NCBI GenBank assembly: GCA_032156805.1 | Contig: JALDXQ010000266.1 | Coordinates: 1-8,455, forward strand | Direction: 5' to 3' | DNA from: Gp6-AA40 sp032156805 | GTDB lineage: Bacteria; Acidobacteriota; Vicinamibacteria; Vicinamibacterales; UBA2999 | DNA length: 8,455 nt | Part shown: in pieces, positions 1 to 6,670 of the stretch | How positions within the stretch are numbered: the first letter of the stretch is position 1 | How the letters are laid out: the number at the start of each line of letters is the position of its first letter | Made by a program: the position numbers and the translations under genes | The notes under the pieces: model-generated | Told to the model about the DNA's origin: nothing | The model's input: the letters and a program-made list of their open reading frames with translations, nothing else | Database searches by the model: none

Positions 1-1
1 C

Positions 2-1105
2 CACCGGACAACGATTAAGGGCGACTACTTCGTGGCCGCGCTTCCGGTCGAGCAGCTCGTACCGCTGATCACCCCCGCGCTGACGACGGCCGATCCGGCG
101 CTCGGCCTGTTGCCGGCGCTCGCCAGGAACGTGGAATGGATGACGGGCATCCAGTTCTATCTGAAAAGGCGAGTGCCGCTCGGCCACGGGCACGTCATCT
201 ACATCGATTCTCCGTGGGCCCTCACCTCGATCTCGCAGACGCAGTTCTGGCCCGACTTCGACGTCGAGAACTTCTACAACGGCGTTGCCCGTGACGTCCT
301 CTCCATCGACATCTCCGACTGGAACACCAAGGGCCTCAATGGCAAGACGGTGACGGAGTGCACGCGTGACGAGATCGCGCGCGAGACGTGGGCCCAGATC
401 AAGCGGAGCGTGAACGTCAACGGCCGCGAAGTCCTGAAAGATGAGGACTGGGATCACTGGTTTCTCGACTCCGACGTCAACGCAAGCGCAGACGACCGGC
501 GAGTGATCATCAACCGCGAGCCACTGCTGGTGAATCTCAAGGACACGCTGCGCCTCCGGCCCGACGCCGTGACGAAGATTTCCAACCTGTTTCTCGCATC
601 GGATTACGTTCGAACCCACACCGACCTGGCAACGATGGAAGCGGCGAACGAGGCGGCACGCCGCGCGGTCAACGGCATTCTCGATGCCGCTGGTTCGAAC
701 GCGACGAAATGCGACGTCTGGCCGCTGAGTGAGCCACAGGTGCTCGAACCGTTTCGCGTGTACGATCGCGAATTCCGGTGGAAGCAGGGGCAGTCGTACG
801 ACGCGAGGATCGTCAACGTCGTCCAGTGGGGCCTCGAAGCGCTGCGAAACGTGAGCGGACTGCTGCCGTCCTGGTCCGGACCGTTCACGCACTTCGAGAG
901 TCAGGGTTCGTCACCCACGGGTGCGCCACCTCGTCTGGTACCTGGTGTCGCGAAAGCCGTGGAGGTCTCGCAGAAGGTTGTGGCGGCGGTGACCGGAACG
1001 CCGGTGTCGCCTGAGACACGCGAACCGAGTAGCGAGCGAGAAGCGCCACTCGAACTGCGGCCAGTCCGTCGGCGGAAGCTCCGCATCGTCCAGAGGCAGC
1101 CGTGA
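2..1105 (+). CDS. FAD-dependent amine oxidase / phytoene desaturase-like protein, C-terminal part
   Basis: The reading frame is open from the first full codon at position 2, so the gene begins upstream of the window; the GTG at 32 is an internal valine, as the preceding codons read smoothly into it (GDYFVAALPVEQL). The visible part has 367 residues. It includes NVEWMTGIQFYL, then GHVIYIDSPWALTSISQ and QFW, typical of the carotenoid/squalene branch of FAD amine oxidases, and later NLFLASDYVRT followed by DLATMEAANEAARRAV, the C-terminal FAD-contacting motif of that family. The N-terminal GxGxxG dinucleotide-binding segment lies outside the window. The last 80 or so residues (proline, serine and arginine rich) look like a disordered tail. 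The family desaturates or oxidises isoprenoids such as phytoene or hydroxysqualene; the substrate is not decided here. The next gene, a prenyl diphosphate synthase, overlaps its stop codon and supports an isoprenoid role. Confidence 0.8.
   Translation, partial: HRTTIKGDYFVAALPVEQLVPLITPALTTADPALGLLPALARNVEWMTGIQFYLKRRVPLGHGHVIYIDSPWALTSISQTQFWPDFDVENFYNGVARDVLSIDISDWNTKGLNGKTVTECTRDEIARETWAQIKRSVNVNGREVLKDEDWDHWFLDSDVNASADDRRVIINREPLLVNLKDTLRLRPDAVTKISNLFLASDYVRTHTDLATMEAANEAARRAVNGILDAAGSNATKCDVWPLSEPQVLEPFRVYDREFRWKQGQSYDARIVNVVQWGLEALRNVSGLLPSWSGPFTHFESQGSSPTGAPPRLVPGVAKAVEVSQKVVAAVTGTPVSPETREPSSEREAPLELRPVRRRKLRIVQRQP
1092..1096 (+). promoter_or_regulatory. Ribosome binding site for the polyprenyl synthase gene
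   Basis: AGAGG lies 5 bases before the GTG at 1102, inside the end of the upstream gene. It supports GTG 1102 as the start and fits translational coupling through the GTGA overlap (1102-1105). Confidence 0.6.
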
Positions 1106-2172
1106 CAGACCCCGCGATCGCATCAGTCGTCAATTCGCGCGTCGATGACAGCGCCGCATTCGTCGAGCGCCTGAACTACTACCGCGAGCTGACCCGCCAG
1201 GCCTTGAAAGATCGCCTGCCGACCAAAGAGCCGCGGCGCTATCTTTACGACCTGGTGTTGGGGTGCCTGGACAACTCGGGCAAGGGCCTGCGCCCGGCAC
1301 TGTGCCTGGCGACGGCCCGCGCGTTCGGCGGCCGGATCGAGGACGCCCTGGATTCGGCGGCGGCAATCGAAGTCCTCCACAACGCGTTCCTGGTGCACGA
1401 CGACATCGAGGATGGCAGCGAGTTTCGCCATGACCGGCCCACCCTGCACCGGCAGTACGGCATCCCGATCGCGCTCAACACCGGCGATGCGATGCAGGCG
1501 ATGAGCATGCGCCTGCTGCGCAACAACGTGTCCACCCTTGGACCTCACGTGGCGTGGCAGGTGATCAACGAGTTCGATCACATGTTGATGGAATCGCTCG
1601 AGGGACAGGCGATGGAGCTCGGGTGGGTGCGCGACAACTCCTGCGACATCTCGGAAGCCGACTACCTCCGCATGACGTTGAAGAAGACCTGCTGGTACAG
1701 CTTCATCCACCCCATGCGGATTGGTGCGCTGATCGCCCGGCCGGGACAGATCGATCTCGATCGGTTCAACGAGTTCGGGTACTTCCTCGGCGCCGCATTC
1801 CAGATCCAGGACGATGTGCTAAACCTCGTCGGCAGCAGGGATCGCTACGGGAAGGAGATCGGCGGCGACCTCTACGAAGGAAAGCGGACCTTGATGCTGG
1901 CGCACTTGTTCGAGCAGACCTCACCCCAGGAAAGACGAAAGCTGCAAGACCTGCTCGGGCGCCCGCGGCAGCGTCGACTTCCGCGCGAGATCGACTGGGT
2001 CTACGACCTGTTGAAGAAGTACCGCAGCATCGAATTCGCACAGGCGCGTGCCCGCGAGCTGCTGGATGCCGCCCAAACTGCGTTCGGATCGGCGTTCGAG
2101 GGCGCTCAGGACGGCGACGACAAGGCCTTCGTGGCGCGCAGCATCCGCTACATGATCGAGCGCAAGTCGTAG
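1102..2172 (+). CDS. Polyprenyl (geranylgeranyl-type) diphosphate synthase
   Basis: This 356-residue protein is a complete trans-isoprenyl diphosphate synthase, which condenses isopentenyl diphosphate with an allylic diphosphate in the cytoplasm. Motifs in order: GKGLRP (60-65), which binds isopentenyl diphosphate; the first aspartate-rich motif DDIED (100-104) followed by RHDRPTLH; NTGDA (127-130); GQ (168-169); and the second aspartate-rich motif as QDDVLN (236-241), with Asn in place of the third Asp, as occurs in geranylgeranyl synthases; then KEIGGDLYEGKRTL (251-264). The first motif has no two-residue insertion and Phe lies four residues before it. Product length cannot be read safely from this, but C15-C20 is likely. 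GTG start overlapping the previous stop as GTGA, with AGAGG upstream, shows a coupled operon with the FAD oxidoreductase. It is convergent with the next gene, with 12 bp between the stop codons. Confidence 0.93.
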   Translation: MTDPAIASVVNSRVDDSAAFVERLNYYRELTRQALKDRLPTKEPRRYLYDLVLGCLDNSGKGLRPALCLATARAFGGRIEDALDSAAAIEVLHNAFLVHDDIEDGSEFRHDRPTLHRQYGIPIALNTGDAMQAMSMRLLRNNVSTLGPHVAWQVINEFDHMLMESLEGQAMELGWVRDNSCDISEADYLRMTLKKTCWYSFIHPMRIGALIARPGQIDLDRFNEFGYFLGAAFQIQDDVLNLVGSRDRYGKEIGGDLYEGKRTLMLAHLFEQTSPQERRKLQDLLGRPRQRRLPREIDWVYDLLKKYRSIEFAQARARELLDAAQTAFGSAFEGAQDGDDKAFVARSIRYMIERKS

Positions 2173-2184
2173 CCTGAGGGGCCT

Positions 2185-2757
2185 TCAGTAGGCCATTGCG
2201 CCGGGCGTGGCGCGAACACCGCCGAGCTCGTCGTTGACGGCGCGCTGCACGGCAATGGCCGCGTCGGTTTCGAAGTGCCGTGTGGCTCCATCGCGCACTG
2301 TCGGGAAGCCAATGTTCTCGTACAGCGATTCCATGGCGTCGAGGTCGACGACTTCTGGATGCCGGCCGATCTCGAGCGCATGCTGGATCTCGTGCGCGAG
2401 CAGGCTGATCTGCCCGCGGTGGGTCAGCGAGCAATCGACGGCGATGCGCACGAGGCGGGTACTGCCCACGCTCGTCACGAAGTTCGTCCGCGCTGCGACG
2501 CCGCTCGGCAGGCGGAGACTGCACTCGACGAAGACGAGCAGCGGTGTCGCTTCAACCTCCGCCACCAGCGTGTCGAGCGTTGGTGACTGTGCGAGACCAC
2601 GCTCGAGAAGTTGCTTCAGGTCGCGATCGAGGACTCGCAGATGCTGAGCGCTCTGTGCAGTGGCTCTGTCCGCGACGACGAGCGTCAGCAGGAGGACGAG
2701 CGCCGCACGCAGCCGTTTGAGTGGGGCAGTTGAATGGGAAACCGGTGAGTGAGGCAC
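2185..2757 (-). CDS. Secreted HExxH-motif protein, putative zinc metallopeptidase
   Basis: The predicted 190-residue protein has a basic N-terminus and a hydrophobic segment (about 18-29, ALVLLLTLVV) ending near ATAQS, read as a Sec signal peptide, so it should act in the periplasm or outside. The key motif is LLAHEIQHALEI (119-130), an HExxH zinc site with H122, E123 and H126. A third metal ligand is not certain; acidic residues in AMESLYENIG (141-150) or the ETDAA segment (163-167) are candidates. Cysteines at 79 and 109 could form a disulfide. The start is GTG at 2757, the only good start because a stop codon lies three codons upstream; no clear ribosome binding site is seen. Substrate and catalysis are unknown: the protein is small for a protease and could be a metal-binding non-enzyme. 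It lies downstream of the TonB receptor on the same strand, separated by a 186-bp repeat-bearing gap. Confidence 0.72.
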   Translation of the reverse strand: MPHSPVSHSTAPLKRLRAALVLLLTLVVADRATAQSAQHLRVLDRDLKQLLERGLAQSPTLDTLVAEVEATPLLVFVECSLRLPSGVAARTNFVTSVGSTRLVRIAVDCSLTHRGQISLLAHEIQHALEIGRHPEVVDLDAMESLYENIGFPTVRDGATRHFETDAAIAVQRAVNDELGGVRATPGAMAY

Positions 2758-2802
2758 GAAACGCTAATCGGCATTCGCTTCTCTCACTCCAGTCAGTCAA
2801 GA

Positions 2803-2906
2803 GGTGTCAGGCAGTGAATCGTGAACGATGGCCCCGGGGGAGGGCCTCTTGGCAGCCCTCGGACCCGCTATCCGGGGGGACATTTCACGATTCACTGCCT
2901 GACACC
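2803..2906. repeat. 104-bp palindromic element with 23-bp perfect inverted ends
   Basis: The arms are 2803-2825 (starting GGTGTCAGGCAGTG, ending CGTGAA) and 2884-2906, exact reverse complements over 23 bp. The 58-bp centre continues the pairing imperfectly: ATG at 2828-2830 with CAT at 2881-2883, CCCC at 2832-2835 with GGGG at 2876-2879, and a separate inner hairpin GAGGGC (2840-2845) with GCCCTC (2855-2860). There is no open reading frame inside that looks real and no target-site duplication is obvious. It resembles a small non-autonomous mobile element or a pair of REP-type palindromes. As RNA it would form a long hairpin between the receptor gene and the HExxH gene. Confidence 0.85.
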
Positions 2907-2941
2907 GGGGGGAACCGGGGGGAACCGGGGGGCACCAGGGG
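2904..2941 (+). repeat. G-rich tandem decamer array, possible G-quadruplex
   Basis: The unit ACCGGGGGGA occurs at 2904-2913 and 2914-2923, with a third copy at 2924-2933 differing in the last base. The result is three runs of six G (2907-2912, 2917-2922, 2927-2932) and a fourth run of four (2938-2941), with gaps of 4, 4 and 5 bases, which meets the usual pattern for an intramolecular G-quadruplex. The array starts inside the end of the palindromic element and stops 2 bases before the receptor's stop codon. In receptor mRNA the same region is C-rich. Confidence 0.75.
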
Positions 2942-2943
2942 CA

Positions 2944-5277
2944 CTAGTTAAAACGGAACCGAAACGTGCTGCTCACGTTGATCGGCTGGCCCGGGAACAC
3001 GAGATTGCTGAAGTGTCCCGGCAGGAAATAGTCGTCGTTGTCGAACAGGTTCTCCGCGTTCAGTGTCCACTCCCAGCGATTGGTGCGATAACCAATGGCG
3101 CCGGAGAAGATCGTGTACGGGTCCAGCGACACGCTGTTGCTGTCGTTGACGAACTGCTCTCCCACGTGTCGAATGCCGAAAGCCGCGTTGAAGCCTGACG
3201 AGAAATCCTTGCGCACCCACAGATTCGTCAGGTGCTTCGGCACGAATCGCGGCGCCTTGCCGCTCAGCGTGCTGCCGGCGTCCTCGAACTTGGGCTGCGT
3301 GAAGCCGTAGTTGAAGAGCAGGTAGGTCTGCCTGCCGAGATCCGCGTTGACGTCGAGGTCGACACCTTTCGACCGCTGCTCGCCGATCTGCTCGAACGTG
3401 ATCGCGGACTGCTGAACGGCGACGTTGTTGCGGGTGATGTGGTACACGGCCAGGCTCGTATCCACCCGCCCGTTGAATCCCTGCCAGCGGTGACCGACCT
3501 CGTAGTTGCGTGCGGTGCTCGGATCGAGCTGTGACCCGTCGGCTGGAACGGTATTCACCGGTGTGAACGAGCTCCCCGTGGCGAAATAGAGCTGCTGGTC
3601 GTAGCGTGGTGCGTAGACGACCCCCGCCCTGTAGGTGTAGGCCGTCTGTTCCCGGTGGACTGGGGTGAACCCCGGCAGGCCGCCTTCCCGCGTCACGTCG
3701 CGCGTGTAGTCGTCGAGGCGGCCGGCGATGTTCACCTTCATTTGCGGTGTGATGTCGATCTGGTCCTGCCAGTAGAAGGAGTGAATGCGGTCGTTGACGA
3801 ACGTCGTGCGCGCGATCGTCTCGATGTCCAGCGGTTCAGGCTGCGTCTCCGCCATCGTCGAGATGTTCATCGGCTCGATCGTCAGCCACCAGTACCCGCA
3901 GATGCAGTCAGGATCGTCTCCAGCAGTCACCTCGGTTCGGTACTTGTCGCGCTGAAATTCGTACCCGAAGAGCAGGTTGTGTCCGCCGAACCCCTCGACA
4001 CGCCCCACCATCTCCGACTGGTTCTGGACTGGCCGCCGGATGTGATGGAAGTCGAGCGGCTCGCGGTAGACGAGATTCGCCTCGGGATCTCCGTACACGC
4101 CTTCGGTCACGAAGTACTGATCGCTCGTACGCTGGAACTGCAGCGAGTTGCGGAACTCCCATCGGGGAGACAGGTTGGCGCTGAAAATGGCCTGGGTCTG
4201 CGAATCCTCCACCAGCACTCGATCCTGTGGGAGGCTGAACCGAAGCTCTGGCTGGTAGCTGGGGAGATCGATGATGTTGAGCGGCACGCCGCCATCGCCG
4301 TCGAAGTGGTCGCGGTTGAACGTCTGGTGCAGCGTCAGCCGCGCTCGGTCGGTCATCAGCCAGGTGAGGGCTGGTGAGAGATTGAACCGATCCGCACCGG
4401 CATCGCGCCAGCCGTCGCTCGCCTCGAAGCTGGAATCCACGCGATAGAGCACCTTGTCACTGTTACCCACGGCGCCGGTCGCGCCGCCCGTGACCTGGTG
4501 GGTGTTGAAGCGTCCCCCGCGATAGCTGAAGTCGTAGGCGCGGACGGCCTGCGGCTTCTTTCTCACGATGTTGATCGTTCCGCCGACGGCGCCGCGGCCG
4601 TAGAGAACCGAGCTGGGGCCCTTCAACACCTCGACGCTCTGAATGTTGTTGGTCTGCGTCGAGTAGCGGTTGCCGCCCATCCGCATTCCGTCCAGGAGCA
4701 CGACGTTGTAGCTGTCGCGATCGGGATCGCTGAAACCGCGGATCGTGTACTGCTCGTACACGCCGTACCACCTGAACGCCTGAACGCCGGAGGCGTTCCT
4801 GAGTGAGTCGCCGACCGTGTTGATCCCCTGCTGCTGGATCAGTTCCTGCGGAATCGAGCTCACCTGGGCCGGGACATCGGCATTGGAGACGGGAAGCCGT
4901 GTCGCAGTGGCTCTGCCCCCGGATGCCGTGACCGTCAACGTGGTCGAGACGCGGCCAACGGCCAGAACGACGTCGACTGCCGGCGTGTCGCTGGTCAGCG
5001 TGATGTTGCGAACGAGGGTCTCGAACCCCCGCATCGAGAAAGTCAGTTCGACGCTTCCGGCCGTCAGGCCCGTGAAGCGATAGCTACCGGATTCGTCCGT
5101 TGTGACGGTCGAGATCTGCTTGCCGCCGGAGCTCAGAACGACCGTGGCTCCAGGGATCACGCCGGCGTTGTCGCGAACGGTTCCGGATAAGGACAGCTGC
5201 TGCGCGGCGGCTTCGGACGCACACGCGAGCAGGACGAACATGGCTACAGCCAATCTGGCACGACGGAGTGCCGTCAT
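2944..5277 (-). CDS. TonB-dependent siderophore receptor with N-terminal carboxypeptidase-regulatory domain
   Basis: From the ATG at 5277 the protein has 777 residues. An upstream in-frame start at 5325 is rejected because GGAGGTG sits well placed before 5277 and the signal peptide begins there. Layout: signal peptide to about 25 (cleavage after SEAAA); a beta-sandwich carboxypeptidase-regulatory domain, about 28-107 (SGTVRDNAG to VVLAVGR); a possible TonB box TLTVTA (113-118); the plug, about 125-245, with YTIRGF, LLDGMRM, VEVLKGPSSVLYGRGAVGG and INIVRKKP; then a 22-strand-type barrel to the end, closing with NAENLFDND and RFRF plus one Asn. The plug motifs match the ferric siderophore receptor subfamily, which imports ferric chelates across the outer membrane using TonB energy. 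A Cys-Ile-Cys (458-460) lies in a probable surface loop. The gene is divergent from the beta-sandwich gene. The exact ligand is unknown. Confidence 0.95.
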   Translation of the reverse strand: MTALRRARLAVAMFVLLACASEAAAQQLSLSGTVRDNAGVIPGATVVLSSGGKQISTVTTDESGSYRFTGLTAGSVELTFSMRGFETLVRNITLTSDTPAVDVVLAVGRVSTTLTVTASGGRATATRLPVSNADVPAQVSSIPQELIQQQGINTVGDSLRNASGVQAFRWYGVYEQYTIRGFSDPDRDSYNVVLLDGMRMGGNRYSTQTNNIQSVEVLKGPSSVLYGRGAVGGTINIVRKKPQAVRAYDFSYRGGRFNTHQVTGGATGAVGNSDKVLYRVDSSFEASDGWRDAGADRFNLSPALTWLMTDRARLTLHQTFNRDHFDGDGGVPLNIIDLPSYQPELRFSLPQDRVLVEDSQTQAIFSANLSPRWEFRNSLQFQRTSDQYFVTEGVYGDPEANLVYREPLDFHHIRRPVQNQSEMVGRVEGFGGHNLLFGYEFQRDKYRTEVTAGDDPDCICGYWWLTIEPMNISTMAETQPEPLDIETIARTTFVNDRIHSFYWQDQIDITPQMKVNIAGRLDDYTRDVTREGGLPGFTPVHREQTAYTYRAGVVYAPRYDQQLYFATGSSFTPVNTVPADGSQLDPSTARNYEVGHRWQGFNGRVDTSLAVYHITRNNVAVQQSAITFEQIGEQRSKGVDLDVNADLGRQTYLLFNYGFTQPKFEDAGSTLSGKAPRFVPKHLTNLWVRKDFSSGFNAAFGIRHVGEQFVNDSNSVSLDPYTIFSGAIGYRTNRWEWTLNAENLFDNDDYFLPGHFSNLVFPGQPINVSSTFRFRFN

Positions 5278-5283
5278 TCCCTT

Positions 5284-5290
5284 CACCTCC
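5284..5290 (-). promoter_or_regulatory. Ribosome binding site that fixes the receptor start
   Basis: On the minus strand GGAGGTG reads from 5290 to 5284, with 6 bases to the ATG at 5277. The match to the 16S tail is strong and it lies inside the longer candidate frame starting at 5325, so it argues for the shorter protein. Confidence 0.8.
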
Positions 5291-5336
5291 AATGATGAGC
5301 AAGGGCTCGACTCTATCCGGTGCACTTAGACACGTA

Positions 5337-5398
5337 CCTGAAGACTTCCTGAATTCTTGCGGTCTGTCTTCTGACAAACGCTTCAGGAATAATTCAGG
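5337..5398. promoter_or_regulatory. Mirrored pair of CCTGAA direct repeats, putative operator
   Basis: CCTGAA occurs at 5337-5342 and 5348-5353, an 11-bp period; its reverse complement TTCAGG occurs at 5382-5387 and 5393-5398, again with an 11-bp period. The two 17-bp halves, CCTGAAGACTTCCTGAA and (minus strand) CCTGAATTATTCCTGAA, agree at 14 of 17 positions and face each other across 28 bp. The set lies 60 to 121 bp upstream of the receptor ATG and 115 bp before the divergent gene. Direct hexamers one helical turn apart are the usual layout for winged-helix (OmpR/PhoB-type) regulators. It does not resemble a Fur box. The regulator is unknown. Confidence 0.5.
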
Positions 5399-5505
5399 CG
5401 ACGCCAACCGGCCGGCCTGCGACGCGCTTCAACGCGTGGTGCGCGAAGGTCAGTCCTGGTCGAGTACGATGCTCGAGCGCCGGCCAATTCAAAGCCGTGA
5501 CGAAC

Positions 5506-5512
5506 GGGGGAG
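5506..5512 (+). promoter_or_regulatory. Ribosome binding site with ambiguous start (ATG 5513 or TTG 5519)
   Basis: GGGGGAG abuts the ATG at 5513 with no spacer, which is unfavourable, but lies 6 bases before an in-frame TTG at 5519. Translation may therefore start at TTG, removing two residues. An in-frame stop at 5498-5500 excludes anything farther upstream. Confidence 0.5.
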
Positions 5513-6670
5513 ATGAACTTGAAGGGCATAGCTGTTCTGGTTCTGGTGTTACTGCAGGCAACCGCCACCCGGCCGGGCGCGGTGACGGGCGTCCTCCAGA
5601 CGCGCGAGGGCGCTCCCGCGGCCGCCATACGAGTGTCGGCTCTGCCGGCGCCGCCGCCGAACATCCGTCCCTCGGATGGCCAGAACTATTACGGTGCGAC
5701 GACTCCTTTGAGCACGACTGTGACCGACGCCCAGGGACGCTTCCGCCTGGCCAACCTCGCGCCCGGTCGATACTTCGTTGTCGCAAGTCCATTCGGGTAC
5801 TCGACGTTTTATCCAGGCACCACGAACGCTGATGGCGCCACCGTCGTGACCGTTGCTGATTCGACGGTCGGCAATGTCGACTTCACCGTCGTCATGCCGC
5901 CAGGCGGAAACGTCAGCGGACGCGTCGATGTGCCACCGGCGCCGGCGGCGCAGGAACGCGCGATTCTTTCAGGCCTTGCCCTCGGTGAGTTGCTCGAGAC
6001 CCCGGTGGGTGCCGATGGCAGTTTCTCGTTCGGACACCTCCCGAAGGGATCCTATCTGTTGAGTCTCTTTCCTGCGCCGCCCGGCATGGCTTCCCGTCCA
6101 TTTACCGTCGGCGAGACGGATACACGCGTCGATCTCGTGAGGCCGGTCGTGCAGACTGTCAGTGGGCGCGTGGTTGCAGAGCGCGGTCCGCTACCTACTG
6201 CGCTCCTGGCGTTCACGACCGAGGTGAGCTACGTCTCGATACCCATCAACGCGGACGGTACGTTCAGCACGCGGCTTCAGCGCGCTCGCCACACGGTGGA
6301 TGTGGGTGGTATGCCGACCGGCTACTCGCTCGGCTCCGTTCGTCTTGGGACGCAGGATCTGACGAAGGGGCTTGAGGTAGGCGCCGGAGATGTCACGGGA
6401 CTTGTGATCACTCTTGCCGCGCCAGCGCGATTTGCGCGGCTGCGAGGGAAGGTGGCGGACGCCGCCGCCGCTCGCCTGAAGAACGCGCGTGTCGAGTTGA
6501 CGGGCCGTACGATCAGGCCGCTCGAGGCCGCGGTCAACCCTGATGGTTCGTTCGAGTTCCCGGCACTCGTTCCGGGAACATACCGTGTGCGATTGCCGGA
6601 AGCTCCTGAGATCGCTCCTGTCTTCGTCCTGATGGGGCAGCAGGACGCAGAGGTTCAGGTCGGAGGCTAG
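5513..6670 (+). CDS. Secreted protein of four carboxypeptidase-regulatory-like beta-sandwich domains
   Basis: The 385-residue protein starts with a short signal peptide (about 1-19, KGIAVLVLVLLQATAT) and then shows four beta-sandwich modules of the carboxypeptidase-regulatory / transthyretin-like kind. The recurring signature is a GxV strand, then DxxGxFxxxxLxPGxY: module 1 about 22-127 (DAQGRFRLANLAPGRYFV), module 2 about 128-207 (GADGSFSFGHLPKGSYLL), module 3 about 210-300 (NADGTFSTRL, more divergent, PGxY lost), module 4 about 302-385 (NPDGSFEFPALVPGTYRV). No catalytic domain or membrane anchor is seen, so it is probably a periplasmic or extracellular binding or scaffold protein, a type common in Acidobacteriota. 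It is divergent from the siderophore receptor and shares the regulatory gap with it; its end overlaps the convergent phosphodiesterase gene by 4 bp. Function is unknown. Confidence 0.85.
   Translation: MNLKGIAVLVLVLLQATATRPGAVTGVLQTREGAPAAAIRVSALPAPPPNIRPSDGQNYYGATTPLSTTVTDAQGRFRLANLAPGRYFVVASPFGYSTFYPGTTNADGATVVTVADSTVGNVDFTVVMPPGGNVSGRVDVPPAPAAQERAILSGLALGELLETPVGADGSFSFGHLPKGSYLLSLFPAPPGMASRPFTVGETDTRVDLVRPVVQTVSGRVVAERGPLPTALLAFTTEVSYVSIPINADGTFSTRLQRARHTVDVGGMPTGYSLGSVRLGTQDLTKGLEVGAGDVTGLVITLAAPARFARLRGKVADAAAARLKNARVELTGRTIRPLEAAVNPDGSFEFPALVPGTYRVRLPEAPEIAPVFVLMGQQDAEVQVGG

Noticed and set aside
2174..2188. Short hairpin CTGAGG-GGC-CTTCAG between convergent stops, possible terminator
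   Set aside because: Six-base stem with a wobble pair, three-base loop and no T tract on either strand; too weak to call.
1766..2524. 252-codon open frame on the - strand across the prenyl synthase end and the HExxH gene
   Set aside because: Arginine-rich, low-complexity shadow overlapping two supported genes in other frames.
2795..2800. TTGACT on the minus strand as a -35 box for the HExxH gene
   Set aside because: No acceptable -10 at 16-18 bp spacing (sequence there reads CGAATG).
2904..2941. Decamer array as a CRISPR
   Set aside because: Units are contiguous 10-mers with no spacers.
3655..4377. 240-codon open frame on the + strand inside the receptor gene
   Set aside because: It is antisense to a well-supported TonB receptor, has no recognisable domain, and its composition is what GC-rich antisense frames give.
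5465..5470. TACGAT as a -10 box for the beta-sandwich gene, within TCGAG-N7-CTCGA
   Set aside because: No matching -35 at proper spacing, and the 5-bp inverted repeat is short enough to be chance in GC-rich DNA.
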